From positions 930,001-994,000 of the forward strand of contig NZ_BEWB01000002.1 of assembly GCF_003112555.1 (NCBI RefSeq): a DNA stretch of 64,000 bases, in the 5' to 3' direction. The notes beneath the pieces were generated by a model, which searched no databases, had not been told where the DNA came from, and saw only the letters and a program-made list of their open reading frames with translations. This document shows positions 51,371 through 59,094 of the stretch, one piece after another. Each line of letters starts with the position of its first letter. The stretch's first letter is position 1. The position numbers were made by a program, and so were the translations under genes. The stretch is from Streptomyces coelicoflavus. Lineage in GTDB: Bacteria > Actinomycetota > Actinomycetes > Streptomycetales > Streptomycetaceae.

Positions 51371-52648
51371 ATGAGCAACACGGTTCACTTCCAGGCGCGG
51401 GGGCGTACGGTCGTCGGCTGCACCCTGCTGGTGATCGCCCTCGGCGCGAGCGTCACCGCCTGCAGCGGCGACGCCGACGACCCGCTGTCGGCCACCCCCT
51501 ACGACGCGGCCGGCCAGATCTCCTTCAACGGCCCCACGGACGCCGGGAAGAAGGCCGACCCGGACAAACCCCTGGAGGTGGTCGCCGAGGGCGCCGACGG
51601 GCGCATCACGGACGTCACAGCCGTGGACGCGACCGGACGCCACGTCGCGGGGGAGCTGTCCGCCGACGGCGCCCGCTGGCACAGCACCTCGCCCCTGGCC
51701 GCCAACGCCAGCTACACGGTGCGCGTCAGCACCGAGGACGGCGACGGGGCGCCGGGCCGCAAGGTGCTCACCTTCGAGACCGGGAAGCCCGGCGCCAAGA
51801 AGGCCCTGGACGTCGTCTTCGGGCCCAAGGCGGGCGCGTACGGCGTCGGCCAGCCCATCACGGCGGAACTCAGCCAGCCGGTCAAGGACCCGGCCCAGCG
51901 GGCCATGGTGGAGCGCGCCCTGAAGGTGGACTCCACGCCCGCGGTGAAGGGCGCCTGGTACTGGGTGGACGACAAGAAGCTCCACTACCGGCCCGAGGAC
52001 TACTGGCCCGCCCACGCCACCATCGAGGTCCGCAGCACCCTCGACGGCATCAAGATCGGCGACCGGATGTGGGGCGGCAAGGCCAAGCCCCTGAAGATCA
52101 CCACGGACGACCGCGTCGTGGCGGTCACCGACGCCGCCGCGCACACGCTGACGCTCTACAAGGACGGCGAAGAGGTCCGGCAGATGCCGGTCACCTCCGG
52201 CAAGCCCGGCTTCGAGACCCGCAACGGGGTCAAGGTCGTCCTCGGCAAGGAATCCTTCGTACGCATGCGCAGCAGCACCGTCGGCATCGCCGAGGGCTCC
52301 TCGGAGTCGTACGACCTGCCGGTCTACTGGGCCACCCGCGTGACCTGGAGCGGCGAGTACGTGCACGCCGCCCCCTGGTCCGTCGGCTCCCAGGGCGTCG
52401 CCAACGTCAGCCACGGCTGCGTCGGCATGAGCACCGACAACGCGGAGTGGTTCTTCAACGCGGTCCAGGAGGGCGACGTCGTCGAGGTCGTCAACTCGGA
52501 CGGCGAAACGATGGAGCCCTTCGGCAACGGCTTCGGCGACTGGAACATGGACTGGACCAAGTGGCGCACGGGCAGCGCCCTGACGAGCGGCACGGGCAAC
52601 ACGTCCGGTACGGCCGAGCAAGCCCGTCTGCGACCGGAGAGCGCATGA
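51371..52648 (+). CDS. L,D-transpeptidase lipoprotein (LdtMt2-like)
   Basis: The enzyme forms 3-3 cross-links in peptidoglycan outside the membrane. This 425-residue protein has a lipoprotein signal ending in GASVTAC (Cys about 31), two Ig-like domains (about 60-250) and a YkuD catalytic domain: AHTLTLYKDGEEVRQMPVTSGKPGFETRNG, LPVYWATRVTWSGEYVHAAPW and the active-site motif VSHGCVGMS with nucleophilic cysteine. A tryptophan-rich C-terminal cap (FGDWNMDWTKW) follows, as in mycobacterial Ldts. It sits between the two cytochrome operons but has its own promoter. Confidence 0.94.
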   Translation: MSNTVHFQARGRTVVGCTLLVIALGASVTACSGDADDPLSATPYDAAGQISFNGPTDAGKKADPDKPLEVVAEGADGRITDVTAVDATGRHVAGELSADGARWHSTSPLAANASYTVRVSTEDGDGAPGRKVLTFETGKPGAKKALDVVFGPKAGAYGVGQPITAELSQPVKDPAQRAMVERALKVDSTPAVKGAWYWVDDKKLHYRPEDYWPAHATIEVRSTLDGIKIGDRMWGGKAKPLKITTDDRVVAVTDAAAHTLTLYKDGEEVRQMPVTSGKPGFETRNGVKVVLGKESFVRMRSSTVGIAEGSSESYDLPVYWATRVTWSGEYVHAAPWSVGSQGVANVSHGCVGMSTDNAEWFFNAVQEGDVVEVVNSDGETMEPFGNGFGDWNMDWTKWRTGSALTSGTGNTSGTAEQARLRPESA

Positions 52649-52670
52649 AGGCGCCCTCGGGGGAGCGCCG

Positions 52671-52745
52671 ACAGGGGCGCGGGGAACTGCGCGAACAACC
52701 ACGATGGCGCCGCACCCGCCAGAACCACCCGCAGCCCCGAGCCAG
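52671..52745. repeat. Dispersed intergenic repeat, family A, copy 5
   Basis: ACAGGGGCGCGGGGAACTGC followed by GCGAACAACCACGATGGCGC and GCAGCCCCGAGCC, between the L,D-transpeptidase and receiver genes. It closely matches copy 2. Confidence 0.7.
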
Positions 52746-52754
52746 AAGGCGCCC

Positions 52755-53156
52755 CTAAACCCCCTGCAGCCTCTTCTCCCGCAGCAGCGCGGCCAGCGCC
52801 CCCGCGAACTCCACCGGCTCCACCGGCAGCGTCACGGCGGCCTCCGCGCGGCTCCAGGTCGCCAGCCAGGCGTCCTGCGGCCGCGCGATGAGCACCAGCA
52901 CCGGCGGGCACTGGAAGACCTCGTCCTTGATCTGGCGGCACATGCCCATGCCACCCATGGGCACGGCCTCGCCGTCCAGGACACAGACGTCGATCCCGCC
53001 CTTGTCCAGCTCCTTGAGCACGGCGGCCGGGGTCGCGCACTCCACGAACTCGACCACGGGCACGTCCGGAGCCGGCCGGCGGCCGGTCGCGAGCCGCACC
53101 TGTTCGCGGGTGTTGGAGTCGTCGCTGTAGACCAGCACCGTGGCGGTCGCCTGCAT
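52755..53156 (-). CDS. Stand-alone degenerate receiver-like protein
   Basis: This 133-residue protein has the alternating alpha/beta pattern of a response-regulator receiver: TVLVYSDDS (acidic pair Asp12/Asp13), IDVCVLDGEAVPMGGMGMCRQI (Asp61 at the phosphoacceptor position) and VLVLIARPQDAW. The conserved lysine before the last proline loop is replaced (TLPVEP, Val112), and no output domain is present. It may be a pseudo-receiver that works by protein contact. It lies divergently next to ctaE, upstream of the qcr genes. GTG/ATG choice: ATG at 53156. Confidence 0.75.
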   Translation of the reverse strand: MQATATVLVYSDDSNTREQVRLATGRRPAPDVPVVEFVECATPAAVLKELDKGGIDVCVLDGEAVPMGGMGMCRQIKDEVFQCPPVLVLIARPQDAWLATWSRAEAAVTLPVEPVEFAGALAALLREKRLQGV

Positions 53157-53354
53157 GCTTCCTCCGATACGCGGTGAGACCGGTGAAGGCTGTCGTAGCC
53201 CGTTGGGGCGGATGCTACTCCCTCGAACGTCCCGTCAGCACTGGTTCGGACAGGCCTTCGACAGGCCTCCGACGGGCCGTTCGATGGGCCATCCGGGCCG
53301 TACAAGCAGGGGGAACACACCGAACGGCACCCCCCGGGGTGAGGGCGGGATAAG

Positions 53355-53375
53355 CGACCGACATAATGTCGGTCG
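53355..53375 (+). promoter_or_regulatory. Perfect inverted repeat across the ctaE start codon
   Basis: Arms CGACCGACAT (53355-53364) and ATGTCGGTCG (53366-53375) flank a single central A. The second arm begins exactly at the ctaE ATG. It could be an operator or, as RNA, could pair the start codon region of neighbouring transcripts. A one-base loop cannot form, so in RNA the central pairs would open into a small loop holding the AUG. Confidence 0.9.
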
Positions 53376-53986
53376 TGGCGACAGCAACGACAGTAGAAAC
53401 CGGGCACGCGCACCCGTCGGTCAACCGGCCGAACCTCACCAGCGTCGGAACCATCATCTGGTTGAGTTCCGAGCTGATGTTCTTCGCGGCCCTCTTCGCG
53501 ATGTACTTCACCCTGCGATCGGTGACCGGCCCGGACTTCTGGTCCGGGAAGGCCGACGCGTTGAACGTTCCGTTCTCCGCGACGAACACCACGGTCCTGG
53601 TGCTCTCCTCCCTCACCTGCCAGCTCGGCGTGTTCGCGGCCGAGCGCGGGGATGTGAAGAAGCTCCGGATGTGGTTCATCGTCACCTTCGTGATGGGTGC
53701 CATCTTCATCGGCGGCCAGGTGTTCGAGTACACCGAGCTGGTCAAGGAGGAAGGGATCTCCCTGTCTTCCGACGCGTACGGCTCGGCGTTCTACCTGACC
53801 ACCGGCTTCCACGGACTGCACGTGACGGGCGGACTGATCGCCTTCCTGCTGGTCCTCGGCCGCACCTACGCGGCCCGGAGGTTCACCCACGAGCAGGCGA
53901 CCGCCGCCATCGTCGTGTCCTACTACTGGCACTTCGTCGATGTGGTCTGGATCGGCCTGTTCGCCACGATCTACCTGATCCAGTAG
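53366..53986 (+). CDS. ctaE: Cytochrome c oxidase subunit III (CtaE)
   Basis: This 206-residue protein of five helices stabilises the aa3 oxidase. It has [93 protein letters not shown] and [23 protein letters not shown], all standard subunit III motifs. ATG 53366 lies within a perfect inverted repeat. It heads the ctaE-qcrC-qcrA-qcrB operon; qcrC follows after 65 bp. Confidence 0.96.
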   Translation: MSVVATATTVETGHAHPSVNRPNLTSVGTIIWLSSELMFFAALFAMYFTLRSVTGPDFWSGKADALNVPFSATNTTVLVLSSLTCQLGVFAAERGDVKKLRMWFIVTFVMGAIFIGGQVFEYTELVKEEGISLSSDAYGSAFYLTTGFHGLHVTGGLIAFLLVLGRTYAARRFTHEQATAAIVVSYYWHFVDVVWIGLFATIYLIQ

Positions 53987-54051
53987 TCGCGGCACGCACC
54001 CGCCCAACACCAGAAGCATCGACGCAGAAGATCCTGACACCGGGGTAATCC

Positions 54052-54861
54052 GTGAAAAAGCTCTCCGCACGACGACGCCACCCGCTGGCGGCACTCGTCG
54101 TCCTACTCCTCGCGCTGGCATTCACCGGGGGGCTGTACGCCGTGTTCGCGCCCGCGAGCAAGGCGCAGGCCGATCAAACCGCCCAGTCCCTCGCCATCGA
54201 CGAGGGCAAGAAGCTTTACGCCGTCGGCTGTGCCAGTTGCCACGGCACCGGAGGTCAGGGCACCACCGACGGCCCGAGCCTGGTCGGCGTGGGGGCCGCG
54301 GCCGTCGACTTCCAGGTGGGCACCGGCCGTATGCCGGCCCAGCAGCCCGGCGCGCAGATCCCGAAGAAGAAGGTCATCTACTCCCAGGCGGAGATCGACC
54401 AGCTCGCGGCCTACATCGCGTCGCTGGGCGCCGGTCCGGCCATCCCCTCGGCGGAGAAGTACGGCCCCGAGGGCGCGGACATCGCCAAGGGCGGTGAGCT
54501 GTTCCGCACCAACTGCGCGCAGTGCCACAACTTCACCGGCAAGGGTGGCGCCCTGACGTACGGCAAGTACGCGCCGAGCCTCGAGGGTGTCGACCCGAAG
54601 CACATCTACGAGGCCATGCAGACCGGCCCGCAGAACATGCCCTCCTTCCCCGACACCACGCTGTCGGAGCAGAACAAGAAGGACATCATCGCCTACCTGG
54701 ACGCGGTCAACAGCGACGACACCGTGAACCCGGGCGGTCTGTCGCTCGGTGGCCTCGGGCCGGTCAGCGAGGGCCTGTTCGGCTGGATCTTCGGCCTCGG
54801 TCTCTGCATCGCCGTCGCCGTCTGGGTCGCCGCTCGGACCGCAAAGGCCAAGAAGTCATGA
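54052..54861 (+). CDS. qcrC: Dihaem cytochrome c subunit of the bcc complex (QcrC)
   Basis: This 269-residue protein has an N-terminal helix (PLAALVVLLLALAFTGGLYAVF), two cytochrome c domains with haem motifs CASCH (60-64) and CAQCH (155-159), and a C-terminal anchor helix (LFGWIFGLGLCIAVAVWVAARTA). It passes electrons from the Rieske protein directly to CtaC, so no separate soluble cytochrome c is needed. The start is GTG 54052. It overlaps qcrA by ATGA. Confidence 0.96.
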   Translation: MKKLSARRRHPLAALVVLLLALAFTGGLYAVFAPASKAQADQTAQSLAIDEGKKLYAVGCASCHGTGGQGTTDGPSLVGVGAAAVDFQVGTGRMPAQQPGAQIPKKKVIYSQAEIDQLAAYIASLGAGPAIPSAEKYGPEGADIAKGGELFRTNCAQCHNFTGKGGALTYGKYAPSLEGVDPKHIYEAMQTGPQNMPSFPDTTLSEQNKKDIIAYLDAVNSDDTVNPGGLSLGGLGPVSEGLFGWIFGLGLCIAVAVWVAARTAKAKKS

Positions 54862-55913
54862 GTAGTCAAGACATTCCAGAAGAGACCCTGCCGGCTGAGC
54901 GGGGCGGCACGCACGTGCCGAAGCCCGCGGACGACAAGAACCCGTTCGCGGACCCGGGGCTGCCGCCCCACGAGCACCGGATCCAGGACATCGACGAGCG
55001 GGCCGCCAAGCGGTCCGAGCGCACGGTCGCCCTGCTGTTCACGGTGTCCATGCTGGCCACCATCGGCTTCATCGCCTCGTTCGTCGCGATCCCGCAGGAC
55101 AAGTCGATCTACGTCTTCCCGATCGGGCACATCAGCGCGATGAACTTCGCGCTGGGCCTGACGCTGGGCGTGGCGCTGTTCACCATCGGCGCGGGCGCCG
55201 TCCACTGGGCGCGCACCCTGATGTCCGACGAGGAGGTCGCCGACGAGCGCCACCCGATCGAGGCGTCGCCCGAGACCCGTGCGAAGGTCCACGCGGACTT
55301 CAAGCAGGGCGCCAAGGAGTCGGTGATCGGCCGGCGCAAGCTGATCCGCAACACGATGCTGGGCGCGCTCACGCTGATGCCGCTGTCCGGTGTCTTCCTG
55401 CTGCGCGACCTCGGCCCGCTGCCCGGGACGAAGCTCCGCCACACCCTGTGGTCCAAGGGCAAGCTGCTCGTCAACATGAACACCAACGAGCCGATGCGTC
55501 CGTCGGACATCGGGGTCGGTTCCCTCACCTTCGCCAAGCCTGAGGGCCTGGAGGAGCACGACGAGGGATTCCAGAACGAGATCGCCAAGGCGGCCCTGAT
55601 GATCATCCGGCTGGAGCCGGACTCCATCAAGGACAAGCAAGAGCTCGAGTGGTCGCACGAGGGCATCGTGGCGTACTCGAAGATCTGCACCCACGTCGGT
55701 TGCCCGATCTCGCTGTACGAGCAGCAGACGCACCACGCGCTCTGCCCCTGCCACCAGTCCACCTTCGACCTTGCCGACGGCGCCCGGGTCATCTTCGGTC
55801 CCGCCGGTCACCCGCTGCCGCAGCTGCGCATCGGTGTGAACGACGAGGGGTATCTCGAGGCGCTCAGCGACTTCGACGAGCCCGTCGGTCCTGCATTCTG
55901 GGAGCGCGGATGA
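54858..55913 (+). CDS. qcrA: Rieske iron-sulfur subunit (QcrA)
   Basis: This 351-residue protein is of the actinobacterial type, with an acidic N-terminus, three helices (about 57-78, 88-110, 160-180) and a C-terminal Rieske domain. The [2Fe-2S] ligands are in KICTHVGCPISLYEQQ and LCPCHQSTFDLADG, where each box has one Cys and one His ligand. A further Cys pair forms the stabilising disulfide. It is the quinol-oxidising partner of QcrB. Four-base overlaps join it to qcrC and qcrB. Confidence 0.96.
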   Translation: MSSQDIPEETLPAERGGTHVPKPADDKNPFADPGLPPHEHRIQDIDERAAKRSERTVALLFTVSMLATIGFIASFVAIPQDKSIYVFPIGHISAMNFALGLTLGVALFTIGAGAVHWARTLMSDEEVADERHPIEASPETRAKVHADFKQGAKESVIGRRKLIRNTMLGALTLMPLSGVFLLRDLGPLPGTKLRHTLWSKGKLLVNMNTNEPMRPSDIGVGSLTFAKPEGLEEHDEGFQNEIAKAALMIIRLEPDSIKDKQELEWSHEGIVAYSKICTHVGCPISLYEQQTHHALCPCHQSTFDLADGARVIFGPAGHPLPQLRIGVNDEGYLEALSDFDEPVGPAFWERG

Positions 55914-57547
55914 GTACTGCAGCCAACGACGCACCCCGCTCTCGCGGGAAGGCACCGGCCGGCGAACGTGTCGCCGACTGGGCCGACGGCCGGCTGGGGA
56001 TCTACTCCCTGGCCAAGGCCAACATGCGCAAGATCTTCCCCGACCACTGGTCGTTCATGCTGGGTGAGGTCTGCCTCTACAGCTTCATCATCATCATCCT
56101 CACGGGTGTGTACCTGACGCTGTTCTTCCACCCGTCGATGAACGAGGTCACGTACCACGGCTCGTACGTCCCCATGCAGGGACAGCTGATGAGCGAGGCG
56201 TACAAGTCGACGCTCGACATCAGCTTCGACGTGCGCGGCGGTCTGCTGATCCGGCAGATCCACCACTGGGCCGCGATCATCTTCCTCGCCGGCATGTTCG
56301 TGCACATGATGCGCGTCTTCTTCACCGGCGCGTTCCGCAAGCCGCGTGAGATCAACTGGCTGTTCGGCTTCCTGCTGTTCGTCCTCGGCATGTTCACCGG
56401 TTTCACCGGTTACTCGCTCCCGGACGACCTGCTCTCCGGCACCGGTGTCCGCTTCACCCAGGGCGCGATCCTGTCGATGCCGATCGTCGGCACCTACATC
56501 TCGATGTTCCTGTTCGGCGGGGAGTTCCCCGGGACCGACTTCGTCGCCCGGTTCTACTCGATCCACATCCTGCTGCTGCCGGGCATCATGCTCGGGCTCG
56601 TGGTCGGCCACCTGATCCTGGTCTTCTACCACAAGCACACGCAGTTCGCGGGGCCCGGCAAGACCAACAAGAACGTCGTGGGCATGCCGCTGCTGCCGGT
56701 GTACATGGCGAAGGCGGGCGGCTTCTTCTTCCTGGTCTTCGGTGTCATCGCGGCGATCGCCGGCATCGTGTCGGTCAACCCGATCTGGGCCATCGGCCCC
56801 TACCGTCCGGACCAGGTGTCGACCGGCGCCCAGCCCGACTGGTACATGGGCTTCGCCGAGGGTCTGGTCCGTGCCATGCCGGGCTGGGAGATCAACTTCT
56901 GGGGTCACACACTGGTCCTAGGTGTGCTCATCCCACTGGTGATCTTCGGTGTCTTCCTGGCGCTGATCGCCGTCTACCCGTTCATCGAGTCGTGGGTGAC
57001 CGGGGACAAGCGCGAGCACCACATCCTGGACCGGCCGCGCAACGCCCCGACCCGTACGGCCTTCGGCGTCGCCTGGGTCACCGCGTACATGATCATGCTG
57101 ATCGGTGGTGGCAACGACATCGTCGCCACGCACTTCCACCTGTCGATCAACGCGGTCACCTGGTTCGTGCGGATCGGGTTCTTCCTCGGTCCGGTCCTCG
57201 CGTTCATCGTCACCAAGCGGATCTGCCTCGGCCTCCAGCGCCGGGACAAGGAGAAGGTGCTGCACGGCCGCGAGTCGGGCATCATCAAGCGCCTGCCGCA
57301 CGGTGAGTTCATCGAGGTCCACGAGCCGCTCAGCCAGGAGCAGCTGCACACGCTCACGGCGCACGAGCAGTACGAGCCGGCCGAGATCGGCCCCACGGTC
57401 GACGAGAACGGCGTCGAGCGCAAGGTGAAGGGCAGCGAGAAGCTCCGCGCCAAGCTCAGCGGCGCCTACTTCGGCGAGGAGTCGCAGATTCCGAAGCCGA
57501 CCGTCGAGGAGTACAAGGAGATCACGAGCGGCCACGGCCACCACTGA
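55910..57547 (+). CDS. qcrB: Cytochrome b subunit (QcrB)
   Basis: This 545-residue protein has about eight helices. The haem b ligands are in IRQIHHWAAIIFLAGMFVHMMRVF and FYSIHILLLPGIMLGLVVGHLILVFYHKHTQF, and the quinol site region around GFTGYSLPDDLLSGTGVRFTQG and NPIWAIGPYRPDQVSTGAQPDWYMGF has the PDWY form of the PEWY motif. The long charged C-terminal extension (about 130 residues) is typical of actinobacteria. It is the last gene of the operon and is followed by a terminator. Confidence 0.97.
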   Translation: MSTAANDAPRSRGKAPAGERVADWADGRLGIYSLAKANMRKIFPDHWSFMLGEVCLYSFIIIILTGVYLTLFFHPSMNEVTYHGSYVPMQGQLMSEAYKSTLDISFDVRGGLLIRQIHHWAAIIFLAGMFVHMMRVFFTGAFRKPREINWLFGFLLFVLGMFTGFTGYSLPDDLLSGTGVRFTQGAILSMPIVGTYISMFLFGGEFPGTDFVARFYSIHILLLPGIMLGLVVGHLILVFYHKHTQFAGPGKTNKNVVGMPLLPVYMAKAGGFFFLVFGVIAAIAGIVSVNPIWAIGPYRPDQVSTGAQPDWYMGFAEGLVRAMPGWEINFWGHTLVLGVLIPLVIFGVFLALIAVYPFIESWVTGDKREHHILDRPRNAPTRTAFGVAWVTAYMIMLIGGGNDIVATHFHLSINAVTWFVRIGFFLGPVLAFIVTKRICLGLQRRDKEKVLHGRESGIIKRLPHGEFIEVHEPLSQEQLHTLTAHEQYEPAEIGPTVDENGVERKVKGSEKLRAKLSGAYFGEESQIPKPTVEEYKEITSGHGHH

Positions 57548-57571
57548 CCCTCCAGCGTCGCCACACCACGA

Positions 57572-57610
57572 TCGAAGGGCCCCGTCCGTTCCGCGGACGG
57601 GGCCCTTCGA
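57572..57610 (+). terminator. Terminator after qcrB
   Basis: A perfect 17-bp stem (arms 57572-57588 and 57594-57610) with a TTCCG loop lies 24 bp after the qcrB stop. Confidence 0.87.
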
Positions 57611-57689
57611 CCGTGTCCGGGCTGGATAGGGTGGAAGCGCGATCCACCGTCCACCACTTCTCACGACACACACGATTCAGGAGCGGCTC

Positions 57690-58754
57690 ATGAGCGCTGT
57701 GACCCCCGCTGGAGGCGACACCGCGGCGGGCCGCTCCTGGCCCGCCCTGCTGAACGGACTGCTGGACGGCCGCGACCTGTCCGCGGACGAGACCGCCTGG
57801 GCGCTGGACGTCATCATGCGCGGCGAGGCGACCGACGCGCAGATCGCCGCCTTCGCGGTGGCCCTCAGGTCCAAGGGGGAGACCGTAGAGGAGATCTCCG
57901 GTCTGGTCCGCACGATGTACGACCACGCCAAGGTGATCGAGGTGCCGGGGGAGACCGTCGACATCGTCGGCACCGGCGGCGACGGCGCCAAGACGGTCAA
58001 CATCTCCACCATGTCGGCGATCGTCGTGGCCGGTACGGGGGCGAAGGTCGTCAAGCACGGCAGCCGTGCCGCCTCCTCCGCGTCCGGGGCCTCCGACGTC
58101 CTGGAGAAGCTCGGGGTCAATCTGGAGCTGACGCCGAAGCGGGTGGCGGAGGTCGCCGAGGAGGCCGGCATCACCTTCTGCTTCGCGGTGAAGTTCCACC
58201 CGGCCCTGCGCCACGTGGCGACGGCCCGCGGCCAGCTCGGCATCCGCACGGTGTTCAACTTCCTGGGCCCGCTGACCAACCCCGCCCGGGTGAGGGCCCA
58301 GGCGATCGGGGTCGCCGACGCCCGGATGGCGCCGATCATCGCCGGTGTCTTCGCCGAGCGCGGCCACTCCTCCCTGGTCTTCCGCGGCGACGACGGCCTC
58401 GACGAGCTGACCACGACCGCCACCTCCCGGGTCTGGGTCGTGCGGGACGGCCGGGTGACCGAGGAGTCCTTCGACCCGCGCGACGTCGGCCTCGAGCTGG
58501 TGCCGGTCGAGGCGCTGCGCGGCGCCGACGCCTCCTACAACGCCGATGTCGCCCGTCGCCTGCTGGCCGGCGAGACGGGTCCCGTACGGGACGCGGTGCT
58601 GCTGAACTCGGCGGCGGCCCTGGTGGCCCTGGCGCCGGGCGACGGGCCGCTGGCCGAGCAGCTGCGGGCCGGCATGGACCGGGCGGCCGAGGCGATCGAC
58701 TCGGGCGCCGCCAAGCAGGTCCTCGACCGCTGGGTGGCCGCCAGCCACACCTGA
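57690..58754 (+). CDS. trpD: Anthranilate phosphoribosyltransferase TrpD
   Basis: TrpD attaches phosphoribose to anthranilate in tryptophan synthesis. The 354-residue protein has the PRPP-binding motif [20 protein letters not shown] (about 91-110), [51 protein letters not shown] and the Mg2+ site region [16 protein letters not shown] lies 8 nt before ATG 57690. It stands alone rather than in a trp operon, as in other streptomycetes. Confidence 0.95.
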   Translation: MSAVTPAGGDTAAGRSWPALLNGLLDGRDLSADETAWALDVIMRGEATDAQIAAFAVALRSKGETVEEISGLVRTMYDHAKVIEVPGETVDIVGTGGDGAKTVNISTMSAIVVAGTGAKVVKHGSRAASSASGASDVLEKLGVNLELTPKRVAEVAEEAGITFCFAVKFHPALRHVATARGQLGIRTVFNFLGPLTNPARVRAQAIGVADARMAPIIAGVFAERGHSSLVFRGDDGLDELTTTATSRVWVVRDGRVTEESFDPRDVGLELVPVEALRGADASYNADVARRLLAGETGPVRDAVLLNSAAALVALAPGDGPLAEQLRAGMDRAAEAIDSGAAKQVLDRWVAASHT

Positions 58755-58770
58755 GCAGTGCTGGTGACGT

Positions 58771-58804
58771 GCGTCCCGCGATCCGGACCCGGGTTGCGGG
58801 ACGC
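58771..58804 (+). terminator. Candidate terminator after trpD
   Basis: Arms GCGTCCCGC (58771-58779) and GCGGGACGC (58796-58804) form a 9-bp stem with a 16-nt loop, 16 bp after the trpD stop. Confidence 0.55.
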
Positions 58805-58831
58805 CGATCACTTGCCATAAGTTTTTCGACA

Positions 58832-58950
58832 GGTCATGAGTGACAGTCATGAGGCCCCGGCCGACTGTCCGGCAACCCTCCGTCCGTGGCGGGGTGCCCC
58901 GGGTGAAGACCAGGTCGTGGACAGCAAGGTCCACGGCAAGCGCGGACCCC
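58832..58950 (+). ncRNA. SAM-IV riboswitch
   Basis: The sequence shows the ordered conserved blocks of the SAM-IV class that I know from streptomycetes: GGTCATGAGTG at the 5' end, GGCCCCGGCCGACTGTCCGG, CAACCCTCC, GTGGCGGGGTGCCCCGGGTG, AAGACCAGGT, a variable hairpin GTGGACAGCAAGGTCCAC and the closing GGCAAGCGCGGACCCC. It lies 145 bp upstream of a class V PLP enzyme gene in the same direction. SAM binding would be expected to lower expression. Confidence 0.88.
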
Positions 58951-59054
58951 TCGCGGAACCAGGGGTCCTGGGTCGTCCGAGGGAGTCTCCCGTGAACCAG
59001 CGAATGCGATAGGGCCGCGAGCCCCGCCTCCGCACACCTTCTTTCTTCTTTTTC

Positions 59055-59076
59055 CCGGCGCGTCGTTCCGCGCCGG
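59055..59076 (+). promoter_or_regulatory. Hairpin between the SAM-IV riboswitch and the ribosome site
   Basis: CCGGCGCG / CGCGCCGG stem (8 bp) with a 6-nt loop follows a pyrimidine-rich tract. The GGGAG ribosome site lies 9 bp later. It could be the expression platform, either as a terminator without a T-run or as a structure near the ribosome site. Confidence 0.5.
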
Positions 59077-59094
59077 TTCTCACGGGAGTCCGTC

